64,000 nt of DNA from an uncultured Dorea sp. (GCA_910589275.1 CAJUTH010000008.1:30369-94368); one strand, 5' to 3'. Counted from the stretch's first letter, positions 44,049 to 54,006 are shown. Numbers and translations: made by a program. The notes: generated by a model from the letters alone, not told the origin.

Positions 44049-45113
44049 ATGTGGCCGATTTTGAAACGAGAAATAAAAATTTACATGAAGAAGCCTCTGT
44101 TCTGGCTTGGCATCGCAATTGGTGTCTGGATGATATTTCAAGATGTAAGCCCCTATCTGAAGATCCATTATCTTAATGAAGGGGAAACCATTGTGAATGA
44201 TGATCCCGAAACTACCCGGGATGGGGACGTTTCCCGCGGATATGTGCCGGTGGAGAAGGGGATGCGGCGGAAAATGTGGGAGAAACGGAGAAAGGAAATC
44301 CTGATTTCTGAATTTGAGATGGACGATGGTAAGGCGCAGTCTGTGATTGATGAGATGAAGGGAATGGACATTGCCGAAGCGCGCAGGCATCTGGAAGAAT
44401 ACGGTTACTACGATGCACATTACGAGTATGAGAATACGGCTTATCACAAAGGAACCCGTGAAGAGATTAATACTTATATTGAGGGGAAGTTGAAAAACAG
44501 GACATTTTCCTACTACTTTTCAAGAAAATTCGCGGATTTTGCCGGACTGTTCATGGGATTTTTCGCAACTGTTTTGTTGTCCTTGTTATTTATGCAGGAT
44601 ACGAGGAGGAATACCTACGAGCTTCTCCATACAAAGCCTGTCAGCGCGGGAAAGTACCTGTCGGGCAAAGTGGGAGGCGGATTTGAAGTCTGTCTGATCA
44701 TACTCGCAGCCTTCAATTTGATATTTTTCGGTTTATGCCTTGTGTCGGCGGGAAATAGTGGATTTGAGGTACGTTTGGCAGACTTTCTATTGGCGACATG
44801 CCTTTATATCCTGCCGAACATGCTGATGATCGTAAGCATTTACAGCCTGATTTCAATGCTGTTTAAAAGTCCGCTTCCCGCAGTGCCGCTTTTGCTTCTT
44901 TATATGGTGTATTCTAATATGGGAAGCAGGAATGCGGAAGGCATTTATGGATATTATGGAAGGCATTTAGCGATTATGGTGCGGTTTCCGGGAGATTTTT
45001 TTGATACTGCCCCTCCGCCGATGGCATTGCTGAATCAAAGCTTTCTGATCTTAGCCGCTATCTGCATCCTTTTTCTCTCGATGCAGATATGGAAAAGGAG
45101 GCGGGTATATTGA
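44049..45113 (+). CDS. ABC-2-type transporter permease
   Basis: This 354-residue membrane protein has an N-terminal segment (about 15-30), a large extracellular loop of about 130 residues, and then five or six membrane segments. The layout matches ABC-2 permeases of the bacitracin or lantibiotic exporter kind. AAAGGAGG precedes two adjacent ATG codons; the second gives the better spacing. The next subunit starts at its stop codon (TTGA overlap). Confidence 0.85.
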   Translation: MWPILKREIKIYMKKPLFWLGIAIGVWMIFQDVSPYLKIHYLNEGETIVNDDPETTRDGDVSRGYVPVEKGMRRKMWEKRRKEILISEFEMDDGKAQSVIDEMKGMDIAEARRHLEEYGYYDAHYEYENTAYHKGTREEINTYIEGKLKNRTFSYYFSRKFADFAGLFMGFFATVLLSLLFMQDTRRNTYELLHTKPVSAGKYLSGKVGGGFEVCLIILAAFNLIFFGLCLVSAGNSGFEVRLADFLLATCLYILPNMLMIVSIYSLISMLFKSPLPAVPLLLLYMVYSNMGSRNAEGIYGYYGRHLAIMVRFPGDFFDTAPPPMALLNQSFLILAAICILFLSMQIWKRRRVY

Positions 45114-45781
45114 CATGTGAAATGAAAATCTCCCTGCCCTTTAGGAAACAGGCGTACGCCATATGTTTTGCGGTGATTTTAAGCCTTGTCAGAGGCGTGT
45201 CTTATTCAGACGAAATAGGGATTGCATTAGAGGCTCCGATGGCGGTACTTGCCTTCACATTCTGCGCAGATACCTATACGCAGGAAATTACCGGCAGGCG
45301 GTCGGAGGTATGGAGGCTATGTCCTATGAAGAAAAGAATGCATTCCATTTACAGGCGGCTTGCGATACAGGAAATCTATTTACTAGCTGTCGCAGTTCTT
45401 GGGTATGGGTTGTTTTTCCTGTTCCAGAATCCCAGAACAGACGGGATGGCGTGGAGCAGTTCGGAAAGTGAAATATGCCGGTTCCTAGTATATTTTGCCG
45501 CTGCCTTTGTTACGGTTGGATTCTGGGGGCTTTTATCGAATCTGCTTTCCTGCCTGTTCCGGAATATGTGGGTGGGAATCGGCGGATGCATGACGCTGTG
45601 GCTAATTACAAATTCCAGCGTCGGCGATGAAACGTTCGGAGTATGGAACCTGTTTTCCTATACGTTTAGAAATTTGGAAGACAACGGCGATTTTAGCTGG
45701 ATATGCGGGAAAATGGCCTGCATTTGTATTGGAATCATGGTAGCGGCCGCATTGCCTAAAATTATTGAGAAAAGAGGTTAG
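45110..45781 (+). CDS. Second ABC-2-type permease subunit
   Basis: This protein of about 223 residues has six hydrophobic segments and no known conserved motif; its role is inferred from position between a permease and an ATPase gene. I use the TTG at 45110 because AGGAGG lies 8 bp before it and it overlaps the previous stop by 4 bp; an ATG at 45089 has no ribosome binding site. The ATPase gene begins right after its stop codon. Confidence 0.75.
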   Translation: MTCEMKISLPFRKQAYAICFAVILSLVRGVSYSDEIGIALEAPMAVLAFTFCADTYTQEITGRRSEVWRLCPMKKRMHSIYRRLAIQEIYLLAVAVLGYGLFFLFQNPRTDGMAWSSSESEICRFLVYFAAAFVTVGFWGLLSNLLSCLFRNMWVGIGGCMTLWLITNSSVGDETFGVWNLFSYTFRNLEDNGDFSWICGKMACICIGIMVAAALPKIIEKRG

Positions 45782-45782
45782 G

Positions 45783-46661
45783 ATGATGGGAATTAGAATA
45801 GAAGATTTGACAGTAACGTTTAAAAATAACGTAATGGCAGTCAATCATGCCAATCTGGAAATCCCAAAGGGAATCTTTGGGCTGCTGGGGGAAAACGGCG
45901 CGGGAAAAACAACGCTGATGAGGGTGCTTACAACGGTATTAACGCCGGATAGCGGAACGGTAACTTTAGACGGTATGCTCTACAGCGAGGGGAATTATGA
46001 AAAATTACGTAAGAAAATAGGATATCTGCCGCAGGAGATTGACCTTTATCCAAGCCTTACGGTACAGGAATGTCTGGAATATATGGGGGATTTATCCGGC
46101 ATATCCAAAGAGAGATGCAAAAAACGCATCGGGTATTATCTTGAAAAGACAGGTCTTTGGGAGCATCGCAGAAAGAGGATGAAACAATTATCAGGCGGCA
46201 TGAAACGGAGAGCCGGCCTTATTCAGGCTCTTTTAAATGAGCCTGAGTTTTTAATTGTGGATGAACCAACAACTGGATTAGACCCGGAAGAACGGATCCG
46301 TATCCGGAATCTGCTGGTTGATTTTTCAGAAGGGCGCACCGTGTTATTTTCGACTCATGTGGTAGAAGATCTGACGGCGACCTGCAATCAGCTTGCAGTT
46401 ATGAAGAAAGGGAAATTCCTTTATTCTGGAAGCCGGAGAGAACTGCTAAAACAGGCAGAAGGCCATGTCTGGATCTGTAAGGCAGAGGATGAAACTGTGG
46501 CGAGGGAATTGGAAAATCGTTATCATGTTTCATCGAAACAATATGCGGGGGACGGCTTGCAGATGAAACTGATTAGTGAAGCGCGGCCCCAAATGGAATG
46601 CAGTCCTTGTGAGGCAACCCTTGAGGACGCTTACATTTATATTGCAAACAAAGAATCATAA
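45783..46661 (+). CDS. ABC transporter ATP-binding protein
   Basis: This 292-residue ATPase has Walker A GENGAGKTT, signature LSGGMKRRAG, Walker B FLIVDEPTTGLDP and the switch His in STHVVEDL. The C-terminal 80 residues are the usual extension of BcrA/DRI-type exporters. With the two permeases upstream it should export a toxic or antimicrobial compound under control of the nearby two-component system. GAGGTTAGG lies before the ATG. Confidence 0.93.
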   Translation: MMGIRIEDLTVTFKNNVMAVNHANLEIPKGIFGLLGENGAGKTTLMRVLTTVLTPDSGTVTLDGMLYSEGNYEKLRKKIGYLPQEIDLYPSLTVQECLEYMGDLSGISKERCKKRIGYYLEKTGLWEHRRKRMKQLSGGMKRRAGLIQALLNEPEFLIVDEPTTGLDPEERIRIRNLLVDFSEGRTVLFSTHVVEDLTATCNQLAVMKKGKFLYSGSRRELLKQAEGHVWICKAEDETVARELENRYHVSSKQYAGDGLQMKLISEARPQMECSPCEATLEDAYIYIANKES

Positions 46662-46672
46662 CGCTGTTTTAT

Positions 46673-47875
46673 CTACAGCTTCACTACCTGCTGCTGCCTT
46701 TCGCCACGGAAGGGTGTGTGGAATTTTGCTGTGACCACAGATTCATATAAGTCTGCGGCATAGATATCGGCCTGCAGCATGGCGTTTCCGGCAGAATCTA
46801 ACACAGCTTCTTTCGGAAGCTTGGTGATAAGCGGGATCCGCGCCTGCTCTTTTATCGCTTTCAGCAGAGAAGCGTTTTCTTCCCGAAAGCCCAGCAGCCT
46901 GGCGTAGAATACATTGCCCAGGGCAAGGAAGCGGTCCATATCCTGACCGGTAATGCCTAGGAGAATATGGAAAAGAGCCCGGCTGATGCGGCTGTAGGTA
47001 AGTTCTTTGGTCTTTAGGAGATTACAGAACTGGTCCAGACCGATAAAGTTATTTTGCATCCGGCTGATGCGGCTGGCAAGCCCGCGGCTCACATCGGCGT
47101 AGCGGATCAGGCTTTCGGGGGTTTCCAAAAGAAGCCTTGCCTTTAAAAGCAGGGAGAAGTCATCACTTTCCACCGGGAATCTCTGCCGGTAGGCATCCTG
47201 CACGATGGTATGGCAGTTTTCCGGAAGCTGTGTTTTGATTTTAGAAAAATGCTCTATATTTGCCCGGAGCGCGGAGGCGGAGCAGAATGTCCGGCCCATT
47301 GCCGTATCGTGGTATCCGGCTCCCGCTCGGGAGATGGTATATGCTTTCATAGGGCTGTTCAGGCGTTTCAGGGCTTTTAAGTATTCAATGCCCAGAATAT
47401 TGTTGGGTGCAGAGAGAATGGTTTCATAATTTTTTAACGCCTGCTGTCTTGCAGCGGGAAAGGAAAGGCCTTTTTTCAGGCCTTTTTTCAGCGCGGTTTT
47501 ATATGTTTCCGGCTCTTTTTCTAATATATCTGCAATTTCTTCTAAGACTTCGATATCGCCGCATTCGCTCCCAAAACAAATGGCGTCCACACAGCCAAGA
47601 CTGTCAAGCAGGGAAACAGCGCCCAGTGCGAAGTATTCTGCGCTTGCGCAAGAATAGTATACCGGGAGTTCTATGACTGCCGATACGCCGGAGCGCAGGG
47701 CGCAGGACGTGCGCAAATGCTTTGGCATCACAGCCGGAGCGCCCCGCTGGACGAAGTTTCCGCTCATAACGGCAAGGACCGAATCAGCCCCAGTCAGTTC
47801 TTTTGTTTTCTGAATATGATAGGAATGTCCTTTGTGGAATGGATTGTATTCTGTGATCAGTCCGACTGTTTTCAT
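46673..47875 (-). CDS. tmcAL: tRNA(Met) cytidine acetate ligase-like protein
   Basis: This 400-residue nucleotidyltransferase-fold protein has the HIGH-like motif HKGH in LITEYNPFHKGHSYH and the segments MSGNFVQRG and FGSECGD. TmcAL uses ATP and acetate to form N4-acetylcytidine at the wobble base of elongator tRNA-Met. The ATG at 47875 is chosen because AAGGAG lies before it; the open frame extends upstream to 47992 into the divergent mgtE gene. Confidence 0.9.
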   Translation of the reverse strand: MKTVGLITEYNPFHKGHSYHIQKTKELTGADSVLAVMSGNFVQRGAPAVMPKHLRTSCALRSGVSAVIELPVYYSCASAEYFALGAVSLLDSLGCVDAICFGSECGDIEVLEEIADILEKEPETYKTALKKGLKKGLSFPAARQQALKNYETILSAPNNILGIEYLKALKRLNSPMKAYTISRAGAGYHDTAMGRTFCSASALRANIEHFSKIKTQLPENCHTIVQDAYRQRFPVESDDFSLLLKARLLLETPESLIRYADVSRGLASRISRMQNNFIGLDQFCNLLKTKELTYSRISRALFHILLGITGQDMDRFLALGNVFYARLLGFREENASLLKAIKEQARIPLITKLPKEAVLDSAGNAMLQADIYAADLYESVVTAKFHTPFRGERQQQVVKL

Positions 47876-47941
47876 GAGAATCTCCTTGTATAATAGTCTG
47901 AAATTGATTATACTATATGAGTAAAAATATGGCAAATCCCA

Positions 47942-47966
47942 TTCGCGAAGCGAATTATAAATGGAG
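47942..47966. repeat. TTCGCGAAGCGAA repeat before mgtE
   Basis: A 13-nt TTCGC/GCGAA palindrome followed by TTATAAATG closely matches 7482-7502 inside the MITE-like element. Its right edge merges with the mgtE ribosome binding site (GGAGGGG). Confidence 0.5.
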
Positions 47967-47975
47967 GGGTACAAA

Positions 47976-49418
47976 ATGGGTATGAAAAACAATATGGACC
48001 ATGTGACCGCGGAAGAGTGGGGACAGGCCGTTGCATCCAGTGAATTTGACTATGATTACCCGGATGAACGCGAGGAGCTGACGATCGAGCGCATTCAGGC
48101 GATGTTAGAGCTCCGGAAGTTCAAGGAACTGAAGGATGAATTAGAAAATAACATGTACCCCGTTGACCTTGCCGATATCTTGGAGGAGGTAGATGAGAAA
48201 CAGTTGGTACTGGTGTTCCGTCTTCTTGCGAAGGAAGAAGCGGCGGAGACTTTTGCCTACATGAACAGCGACTTGCGAGAGGTGCTGATCAACGCCCTGA
48301 CGGATTCCGAACTTGAGGAAGTCATGGAAGAGATGTATCTGGACGATACCGTGGACGTGTTAGAGGAGATGCCCGCAAATGTGGTTGACCGTCTTCTGCT
48401 GGCCACCGATGAGGAAAAGCGCGTTCAGATCAACCAGCTTTTACAGTATCCGGAGGACAGCGCGGGCAGCGTGATGAACGTGGATTATATCGCTCTGTCA
48501 AGGGATATGACTGTGGAGGAGGCGATTTTAAAGATTCGGCAGGTAGGGCTGAACCGGGAGACCATTTACACTTGTTATGTGACAGAGAAGCGGAAGCTGA
48601 TCGGCATGGCGGATATCAAGGATCTGTTGACCACCGGAGAGTCTAGGATGATTGAAGAGATTATGGATACCAATATCCTGTATGCCCATACCACGGATGA
48701 TCAGGAGGACGTGGCAAGAACCATTATGAAATACGGACTGATCGCTCTGCCGATCGTGGATCATGAGATGTGTATGGTGGGTATTGTAACGGTCGATGAT
48801 GCGATGCTGGTGTTGCAGGAGGAGGAAACCGAAGATATCAGCAGGATGGCCGGTGTCAATCCCAATGATGATTCTTATTTTGGGACAACGGTGCTTGAGC
48901 ATGTAAAGAGCAGACTTCCGTGGCTTCTGTTTCTGATGCTGTCGGCTACGGTAACGCAGATGATCATGAACAGCTATGAGGCGGCGCTGGCGCTGATGCC
49001 TCAGATTGCGGGGTTTGTTCCGATGTTGACCGGAACCGGCGGAAACTGCGGTTCCCAGAGCTCTACGCTGGTAATCCGCGGCCTCGCGGTGGGAGAGATT
49101 GAATTTCGGGATTTGTTTAAGGTAATCTGGAAGGAAGTCCGGGTTGCCGTCTGCATCAGCTTGATTCTTGCAACCGTAAACGGTGTGCGGATTATGCTGA
49201 TGGGGCAGGGAGATGTGCTGATGGCCTTTACCATCGGCGTGACCATGGCGTGTACCGTTGTGATTGCCAAGGTGGTAGGGTGTACTCTGCCGCTGGCGGC
49301 CAAGAAGGTAGGGCTGGATCCAGCGATTATGGCTACGCCGCTGATCTCCACGCTGGTGGATATCAGTACCATCAGCGTGTATTTTGCAATTGTGAGCTGC
49401 GTGTTTTCACTAAACTGA
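47976..49418 (+). CDS. mgtE: MgtE-family magnesium transporter
   Basis: This 480-residue channel has an N-terminal helical MgtE_N domain (acidic, Mg-sensing), two CBS domains (about 155-275) and five C-terminal membrane helices, with the conserved pore region GTGGNCGSQSSTLVIRGLA. It imports magnesium and closes when internal magnesium is high. GGAGGGG lies before the ATG at 47976. The 100-bp spacer to tmcAL is too short for an M-box riboswitch, and none is seen. Confidence 0.96.
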   Translation: MGMKNNMDHVTAEEWGQAVASSEFDYDYPDEREELTIERIQAMLELRKFKELKDELENNMYPVDLADILEEVDEKQLVLVFRLLAKEEAAETFAYMNSDLREVLINALTDSELEEVMEEMYLDDTVDVLEEMPANVVDRLLLATDEEKRVQINQLLQYPEDSAGSVMNVDYIALSRDMTVEEAILKIRQVGLNRETIYTCYVTEKRKLIGMADIKDLLTTGESRMIEEIMDTNILYAHTTDDQEDVARTIMKYGLIALPIVDHEMCMVGIVTVDDAMLVLQEEETEDISRMAGVNPNDDSYFGTTVLEHVKSRLPWLLFLMLSATVTQMIMNSYEAALALMPQIAGFVPMLTGTGGNCGSQSSTLVIRGLAVGEIEFRDLFKVIWKEVRVAVCISLILATVNGVRIMLMGQGDVLMAFTIGVTMACTVVIAKVVGCTLPLAAKKVGLDPAIMATPLISTLVDISTISVYFAIVSCVFSLN

Positions 49419-49454
49419 TCGGGAGGAGGATATGGTTTGGAAAAAGAAGGCGGG

Positions 49455-49500
49455 AGGCACGCTTGCGTGAAGAGGAAGTATGTCGCAAGCGGCCGTGCCT
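49455..49500 (+). terminator. Terminator after mgtE
   Basis: AGGCACG (49455-49461) pairs with CGTGCCT (49494-49500), and GCTTGCG with CGCAAGC inside it. ATCATATTTTT follows. It also lies just beyond the stop codon of the convergent ABC gene. Confidence 0.75.
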
Positions 49501-49506
49501 GTCATA

Positions 49507-50166
49507 TCATATTTTTAGTTCCCCGTGTTCCATTTTAAACAAAGTATCCACATAACTCAGATATTCCAATTCATGTGTACTAAGCACTACCGTCGTTCCC
49601 GATTTACTAATATCCTGAAGCATTTGCATTACTTTATGTGAATTCTCCGGATCTAGGCTGCTGGTAGGTTCATCCGCAAGTATCACTTTGGGCTGGTTCA
49701 GCATTGCGCGAATAATGGATACTCTCCGCACTTCGCCGCCTGATAGGTTTGCCGGGTATTCATTTATATATTCTTCCAGTCCAATCTGCTTTAATAGTTC
49801 CAGCGCTCGCTGCCGGAATTCATTTTTATCCGAAGATAAGTATGCGGGCATACATATATTGTCTAGGATTGTAAAATTGTTCAACAGGCTGTTGCCTTGC
49901 AGCACATAGCCCATATTTTGATTACGGAATACAGCTTTTTCATTCTCTGCCATCCCCGTAATCTCTGCTCCATCGATGTAGATTTTTCCAAAAAGCGGTG
50001 TGATTAATCCTGCAATCATATTAAAAAGTGTTGTTTTACCACTTCCGGAAGGGCCGATAATTGCCGCGAATTCCCCTTTTTTTATTTCCAGCGAGACATC
50101 ATGGACTGCGTCAAAGGGTTTTCCGTTCCTTATAAATCTCTTTGTCAGATTCTCAACATTAATCAT
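49507..50166 (-). CDS. MacB/LolD-type ABC transporter ATPase
   Basis: This 219-residue ATPase has Walker A GPSGSGKTT, signature LSGGEVRRV, Walker B ILADEPTSSLDPE and the switch His in STHELEYL. It pairs with the FtsX-like permease encoded immediately upstream (adjacent codons, no gap). Transporters of this kind usually extrude peptides or lipids or work by mechanotransmission. Confidence 0.93.
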   Translation of the reverse strand: MINVENLTKRFIRNGKPFDAVHDVSLEIKKGEFAAIIGPSGSGKTTLFNMIAGLITPLFGKIYIDGAEITGMAENEKAVFRNQNMGYVLQGNSLLNNFTILDNICMPAYLSSDKNEFRQRALELLKQIGLEEYINEYPANLSGGEVRRVSIIRAMLNQPKVILADEPTSSLDPENSHKVMQMLQDISKSGTTVVLSTHELEYLSYVDTLFKMEHGELKI

Positions 50167-51393
50167 TTATTCATTCTCCTTAAGCAGGCGGTATACCTTG
50201 CCTTTACTGATCTGATAAGCCGAAGATACTGCAGCAGCAATGCCGGTTGCTATGGCAATTGCGAGGCAGAGACCCGCTATGGGCATCGTCTCCTTTATGC
50301 CCATTGATAAATACGGCACATCCAATTTTATGCTGATGACATCCTTAAAGGCGGCAACAAGGCCATATGTCAGCATTACGCCTGATATCCCGCCGATTCC
50401 ACTGATGATTAGCGCTTCTGATAGAATAATATTTTGCATCTGGCTCTTTTTGGCTCCTAGTGCGTACAATACTCCAAATTCATACCTTCTTTCATTAATC
50501 GTGAGAATGAAAATACTGATAAGCGCAAGTGCAGCGGAGATCAGTGAAATATAGGTCAGGATATTGCCATAACCTGACAACTTCTTTACCTGTGCGGATA
50601 TGCCGCTTAATATTTCATCCATTGAGCCGGCATACATCTTTTCCCCGCCGGGTACACAGTTGGTTATGTCGAGCTTCAGGTGGATCAGATCCATATCCGT
50701 TATGTCATCGTCGATGTCTACCATAAGCATGGAAATTTTATTTTCGATATCTTCCATTGGCAGATTTGCCTTTGCTGTCTCAGAATCCTTTAATTCATAC
50801 AACGTATCAAATGTCATAAAAACAGAACGGTCATAACCCATCCCTGTTTTTTCTAGTTTCCCAGCAACTTCAAACTCTGTTAAATAGAATTGTAAGGTAT
50901 CTCCTGGCTCCGCTTTTACTTTGTCCCCGACTAAAATCTGCCCTTTTTTAAGTTTTACCGCGTTTTGGTCTTTCAGCCATGGTTGAACCACAAAGTCGGT
51001 TTCGGGGTCAAAAGCAATCATCTGTACCGCAAGATCGCAGCAGGATGCAGAAAGTGTCCCGACATACATCTGTGCGGAAACATGTTTTACACCGTCCACT
51101 TGCTTTACCGCGTCTTTCCATGATTTGTCAAAAAAAACAGAACATGGTGTACCGGCAAACAACGAATCTCTGATGTTTTCCGTTCCTTCGTTTGGTATTA
51201 CGATCACATCTGCGCCCGCCCTTTCTGTTGTGTTTTTAATACCTTGTTTTAGGTTATTCATTAAGATTGAACTAAAAAACACGGTTGCAGACATTAATAT
51301 TACAAAGAATATCATGAAGCCGGTCCGAATTTTCTTCGCCTTTAAATTCTGTACCGCTATAGTTAGTACATTTAATTTTTTATCATTTTTCAT
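50167..51393 (-). CDS. FtsX/MacB-like ABC transporter permease
   Basis: This 408-residue permease has one N-terminal membrane helix (about 22-42), a large extracellular domain of about 220 residues with a Cys-Cys pair (SASCCDL), and three C-terminal helices with the FtsX motif NERRYEFGVLYALGAKKSQM. This is the MacB plan, normally built as a dimer. The stop is immediately followed by the ATPase start. The DUF4418 gene lies just upstream. Confidence 0.92.
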   Translation of the reverse strand: MKNDKKLNVLTIAVQNLKAKKIRTGFMIFFVILMSATVFFSSILMNNLKQGIKNTTERAGADVIVIPNEGTENIRDSLFAGTPCSVFFDKSWKDAVKQVDGVKHVSAQMYVGTLSASCCDLAVQMIAFDPETDFVVQPWLKDQNAVKLKKGQILVGDKVKAEPGDTLQFYLTEFEVAGKLEKTGMGYDRSVFMTFDTLYELKDSETAKANLPMEDIENKISMLMVDIDDDITDMDLIHLKLDITNCVPGGEKMYAGSMDEILSGISAQVKKLSGYGNILTYISLISAALALISIFILTINERRYEFGVLYALGAKKSQMQNIILSEALIISGIGGISGVMLTYGLVAAFKDVISIKLDVPYLSMGIKETMPIAGLCLAIAIATGIAAAVSSAYQISKGKVYRLLKENE

Positions 51394-51408
51394 TGGCTTT
51401 CTTAACCT

Positions 51409-51834
51409 CTATTTTACATCTTTTATTCCTAGGTAAGCTGATATTACGCCGATCACAGCGCCTATTGCCCCAAGGACTTTGACAAAGGGTGCGGTAAAAT
51501 TACATGCCATTTCCGGATTCATACAGATCCCCATTCCAATAGAAGGGTTTAGTGTCAAAATGGCCAATACAGAAATTATGGTCGCCATAATTCCGCACAC
51601 CACCATTTCTTTTCTTGCTGCACATAAGAGAGCATTTGCAAAAAGCATGGTGCCTAAAAATACTAATGCGGCGCTTGTATAATGACACCTCATTGGAACC
51701 TGCTTTCCTGCCGCTGTTTCAACCATTCCTGTACATACGGGCGCGGCGACTTTAACTATAAGAATCAGGCATATTGCATGAACAGCCTCTATCACCGCAA
51801 AAATTTGACTTTTTTTATTCTTTTTGTTTACCAT
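51409..51834 (-). CDS. DUF4418-family membrane protein
   Basis: This 141-residue protein has four membrane helices and conserved cysteines (APVCTGM, MRCHYTS, GICMNPEMAC) typical of DUF4418. It is regularly found with MacB-like ABC genes, though its task is unknown. It is the first structural gene of the exporter operon, 77 bp downstream of the kinase gene. Confidence 0.85.
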   Translation of the reverse strand: MVNKKNKKSQIFAVIEAVHAICLILIVKVAAPVCTGMVETAAGKQVPMRCHYTSAALVFLGTMLFANALLCAARKEMVVCGIMATIISVLAILTLNPSIGMGICMNPEMACNFTAPFVKVLGAIGAVIGVISAYLGIKDVK

Positions 51835-51911
51835 TTTTTTCTCATTTTGTTTGATTTATTCAGGTATTATAAAATGGAAATGTGTCTTTTGAGTGTCATT
51901 ATTTCAAGTTT

Positions 51912-53330
51912 TTAATTTAACAATTTAGGTATTATAAATGTTACCTTTGTGCCGCGTCCATAAATACTTTGCACACGGATAGCAATCTTATGGCGTTTTG
52001 CAATGTTCTTAGCAATTGCCATTCCGAGTCCTGTTCCTGATGTAGTGTTCTGTGAAAGCCGATAAAACTTGTCAAAAATATGTGGTATCTTGTCTTCTGC
52101 GATCCCGCAGCCTTCATCCTCTATATCGATATAATAATCATTTGTTTTTCTAGTAGTTTGAATTCGTATTTGCTTATGTGGTTCCGAGTACTTTACTGCA
52201 TTATCGAGCACCGTTAAAAACATTTGCTTTAATCTGCCGTAATCTCCTTCAAAAGGCCATTCTTCTTCAGGCGGTTCAAATTGTACCCGTATCTTCTTCT
52301 TTCTTGCAAGCATCCGTGCAGAACGGATGGCATCTTCTAAAACCATGCCCAGATCCAGCCGTTTTTTAGCAATTGGAAAATCCATATTTTCCAGCTTGGA
52401 TAATTCTAGCATATCATCAATCAGCCTTTGCAGGGAGATTGTTTCGGAAAGCATTTGCTTTTGGTATTCTTTTATTTTATCGTTAGGTATCACGTCGTCA
52501 TACAGCGCTTCCATGGAACTGCGGATCACCGTAACCGGCGTACGCAGTTCATGGGACACGTTGGCAATGTAATCTTTTTTCATCTGGTCCATCTGTAAAC
52601 GTTCTTTCCTTGCCTGTTCGAGTTTTTCTGCAAGAATATCTGTCTGATGAGCCAGATCTCCGATCTCATTTTGGTCAGTTACTTCCGTTTTGATGTGATA
52701 GTTTCCGCTGGCAAGCTCTGAAGCTGTATATGCGATCTTATGAATGGGTTCCATGAATTTTTTTGCCATATTATTTGCGACAAAAGCAGCGAGCAGAAAT
52801 GCAGACACAAGACATCCAAGGAGGCTTGCGACCGCCATCAGGAAGCTCCCCCTGTCAAGTTCAAATGTATCTACGATAACAACAACAGCAGTTGTTATAT
52901 CTGATTCTTTTACTGGAATTCCCACATAATCTTTGTCCTGCTTTTTTACCTGCAGATATTTTCCTGAACTAAAAATCTGTTCCGCAAATATTTCCGCTTC
53001 TCCAGAAGGTTTTTTTTCAATGGTAACGGTTGTCCCGCAGGAACACGAGCAGGTAAAGGTCTTTCCCTCCCTGCTTATGAAATATGCATCAGCCAGCGTT
53101 ATATCATCCAACACTTTGATATATGCGCTGAGTTCTTGGGTTTCAGCACAGCCTTTCATATAATATTCCAGCCGGTTACGAATAATTTCTGCCCGGCTGT
53201 GTAATTCTCTTTCATATTGCTGATGCGAATAATAGCGAAATGTTGCATAAAAGCTTATAAAAGCCGAGCATGCAAGTACGGCAGACACCATGACAAAATA
53301 AAGAAATAGTTTTCTGGTGATTTTACTCAT
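51912..53330 (-). CDS. Sensor histidine kinase with Cys-rich sensor loop
   Basis: This 472-residue kinase has two membrane segments (about 8-30 and 163-185) with an extracellular domain of about 130 residues. That domain contains three closely spaced cysteines (CSCSC, residues 94-98), which could bind metal or form disulfides. HAMP, phosphoacceptor His260 (SHELRTPVTV), DEGCGI and GTGLGMAI follow. The ATG at 53330 has GAGGTG before it and overlaps the regulator gene by 8 bp. It should control the DUF4418/ABC operon downstream. Confidence 0.94.
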   Translation of the reverse strand: MSKITRKLFLYFVMVSAVLACSAFISFYATFRYYSHQQYERELHSRAEIIRNRLEYYMKGCAETQELSAYIKVLDDITLADAYFISREGKTFTCSCSCGTTVTIEKKPSGEAEIFAEQIFSSGKYLQVKKQDKDYVGIPVKESDITTAVVVIVDTFELDRGSFLMAVASLLGCLVSAFLLAAFVANNMAKKFMEPIHKIAYTASELASGNYHIKTEVTDQNEIGDLAHQTDILAEKLEQARKERLQMDQMKKDYIANVSHELRTPVTVIRSSMEALYDDVIPNDKIKEYQKQMLSETISLQRLIDDMLELSKLENMDFPIAKKRLDLGMVLEDAIRSARMLARKKKIRVQFEPPEEEWPFEGDYGRLKQMFLTVLDNAVKYSEPHKQIRIQTTRKTNDYYIDIEDEGCGIAEDKIPHIFDKFYRLSQNTTSGTGLGMAIAKNIAKRHKIAIRVQSIYGRGTKVTFIIPKLLN

Positions 53331-54006
53331 AAAACACCTCAAATTTGTATCCTATGCCGCGTACTGTTGTAATATTCCAGTCTGGATGAGGATATTTTTC
53401 TATTTTGGCCCGTAATCTTTTAATATGCGTATCGACAGTTCTGCTGTCTCCAAAGTAATCGATTCCCCATATGGAATCCAGAATCTGCGTCCTGCTGAAT
53501 ACCAGTTCTGTATTGGAAGCCAATAACCATAAAATCTCAACTTCCTTTTTGGTTAATTCAAGTTCTTTTTCACAAATGCTGACTTTGAATTTCTCTAGAT
53601 TTATTTTCAAGCTGCCCCGAAACAGAATTTCCTTTTTCTCCGGAGAATATACCCTCCGCAAAACAGCGCGAAGCCTTGCCATCACCTCAGAAGGCGAAAA
53701 TGGTTTAACGACATAATCATCTGCTCCGATATCCAGACCCATAATCTTGTCATAATCTTCCCCCCGTGCAGTGATCATAATAATTGGCACCGTTGAAGTT
53801 TTCCTGATCCTTCGGCAGATTTCAAAGCCATCCACTTTCGGCAGCATTACATCTAGCAGTACTGCATCATAATTCCGCTTACAAAATTCTTCTAATGTTT
53901 CTTCTCCGTCATATGACGTGTAGACACTATAGTTTTCTTTTATTGCATACTGTTTTAATACTTCGATGATTTGGACGTTATCGTCCGCAATCAAAATCGT
54001 TCCCAT
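53323..54006 (-). CDS. OmpR-family response regulator
   Basis: This 227-residue regulator has phosphoacceptor Asp52 (LLDVMLP), MITARG and VKPFSP in its receiver, and a C-terminal winged helix ending in RGIGYKFEV. It is first in the minus-strand operon regulator, kinase, DUF4418, permease, ATPase. The operon is visibly more AT-rich than the flanking mgtE and pta genes, which may point to acquisition by transfer. Confidence 0.95.
   Translation of the reverse strand: MGTILIADDNVQIIEVLKQYAIKENYSVYTSYDGEETLEEFCKRNYDAVLLDVMLPKVDGFEICRRIRKTSTVPIIMITARGEDYDKIMGLDIGADDYVVKPFSPSEVMARLRAVLRRVYSPEKKEILFRGSLKINLEKFKVSICEKELELTKKEVEILWLLASNTELVFSRTQILDSIWGIDYFGDSRTVDTHIKRLRAKIEKYPHPDWNITTVRGIGYKFEVFYE

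Noticed and set aside
43755..44447. 230-codon minus-strand frame
   Set aside because: It spans the 3' end of the kinase gene, a terminator and the start of the permease gene, so it is an artefact of antisense reading.
47876..47975. M-box riboswitch upstream of mgtE
   Set aside because: The spacer to the divergent tmcAL gene is only about 100 bp and lacks M-box sequence.
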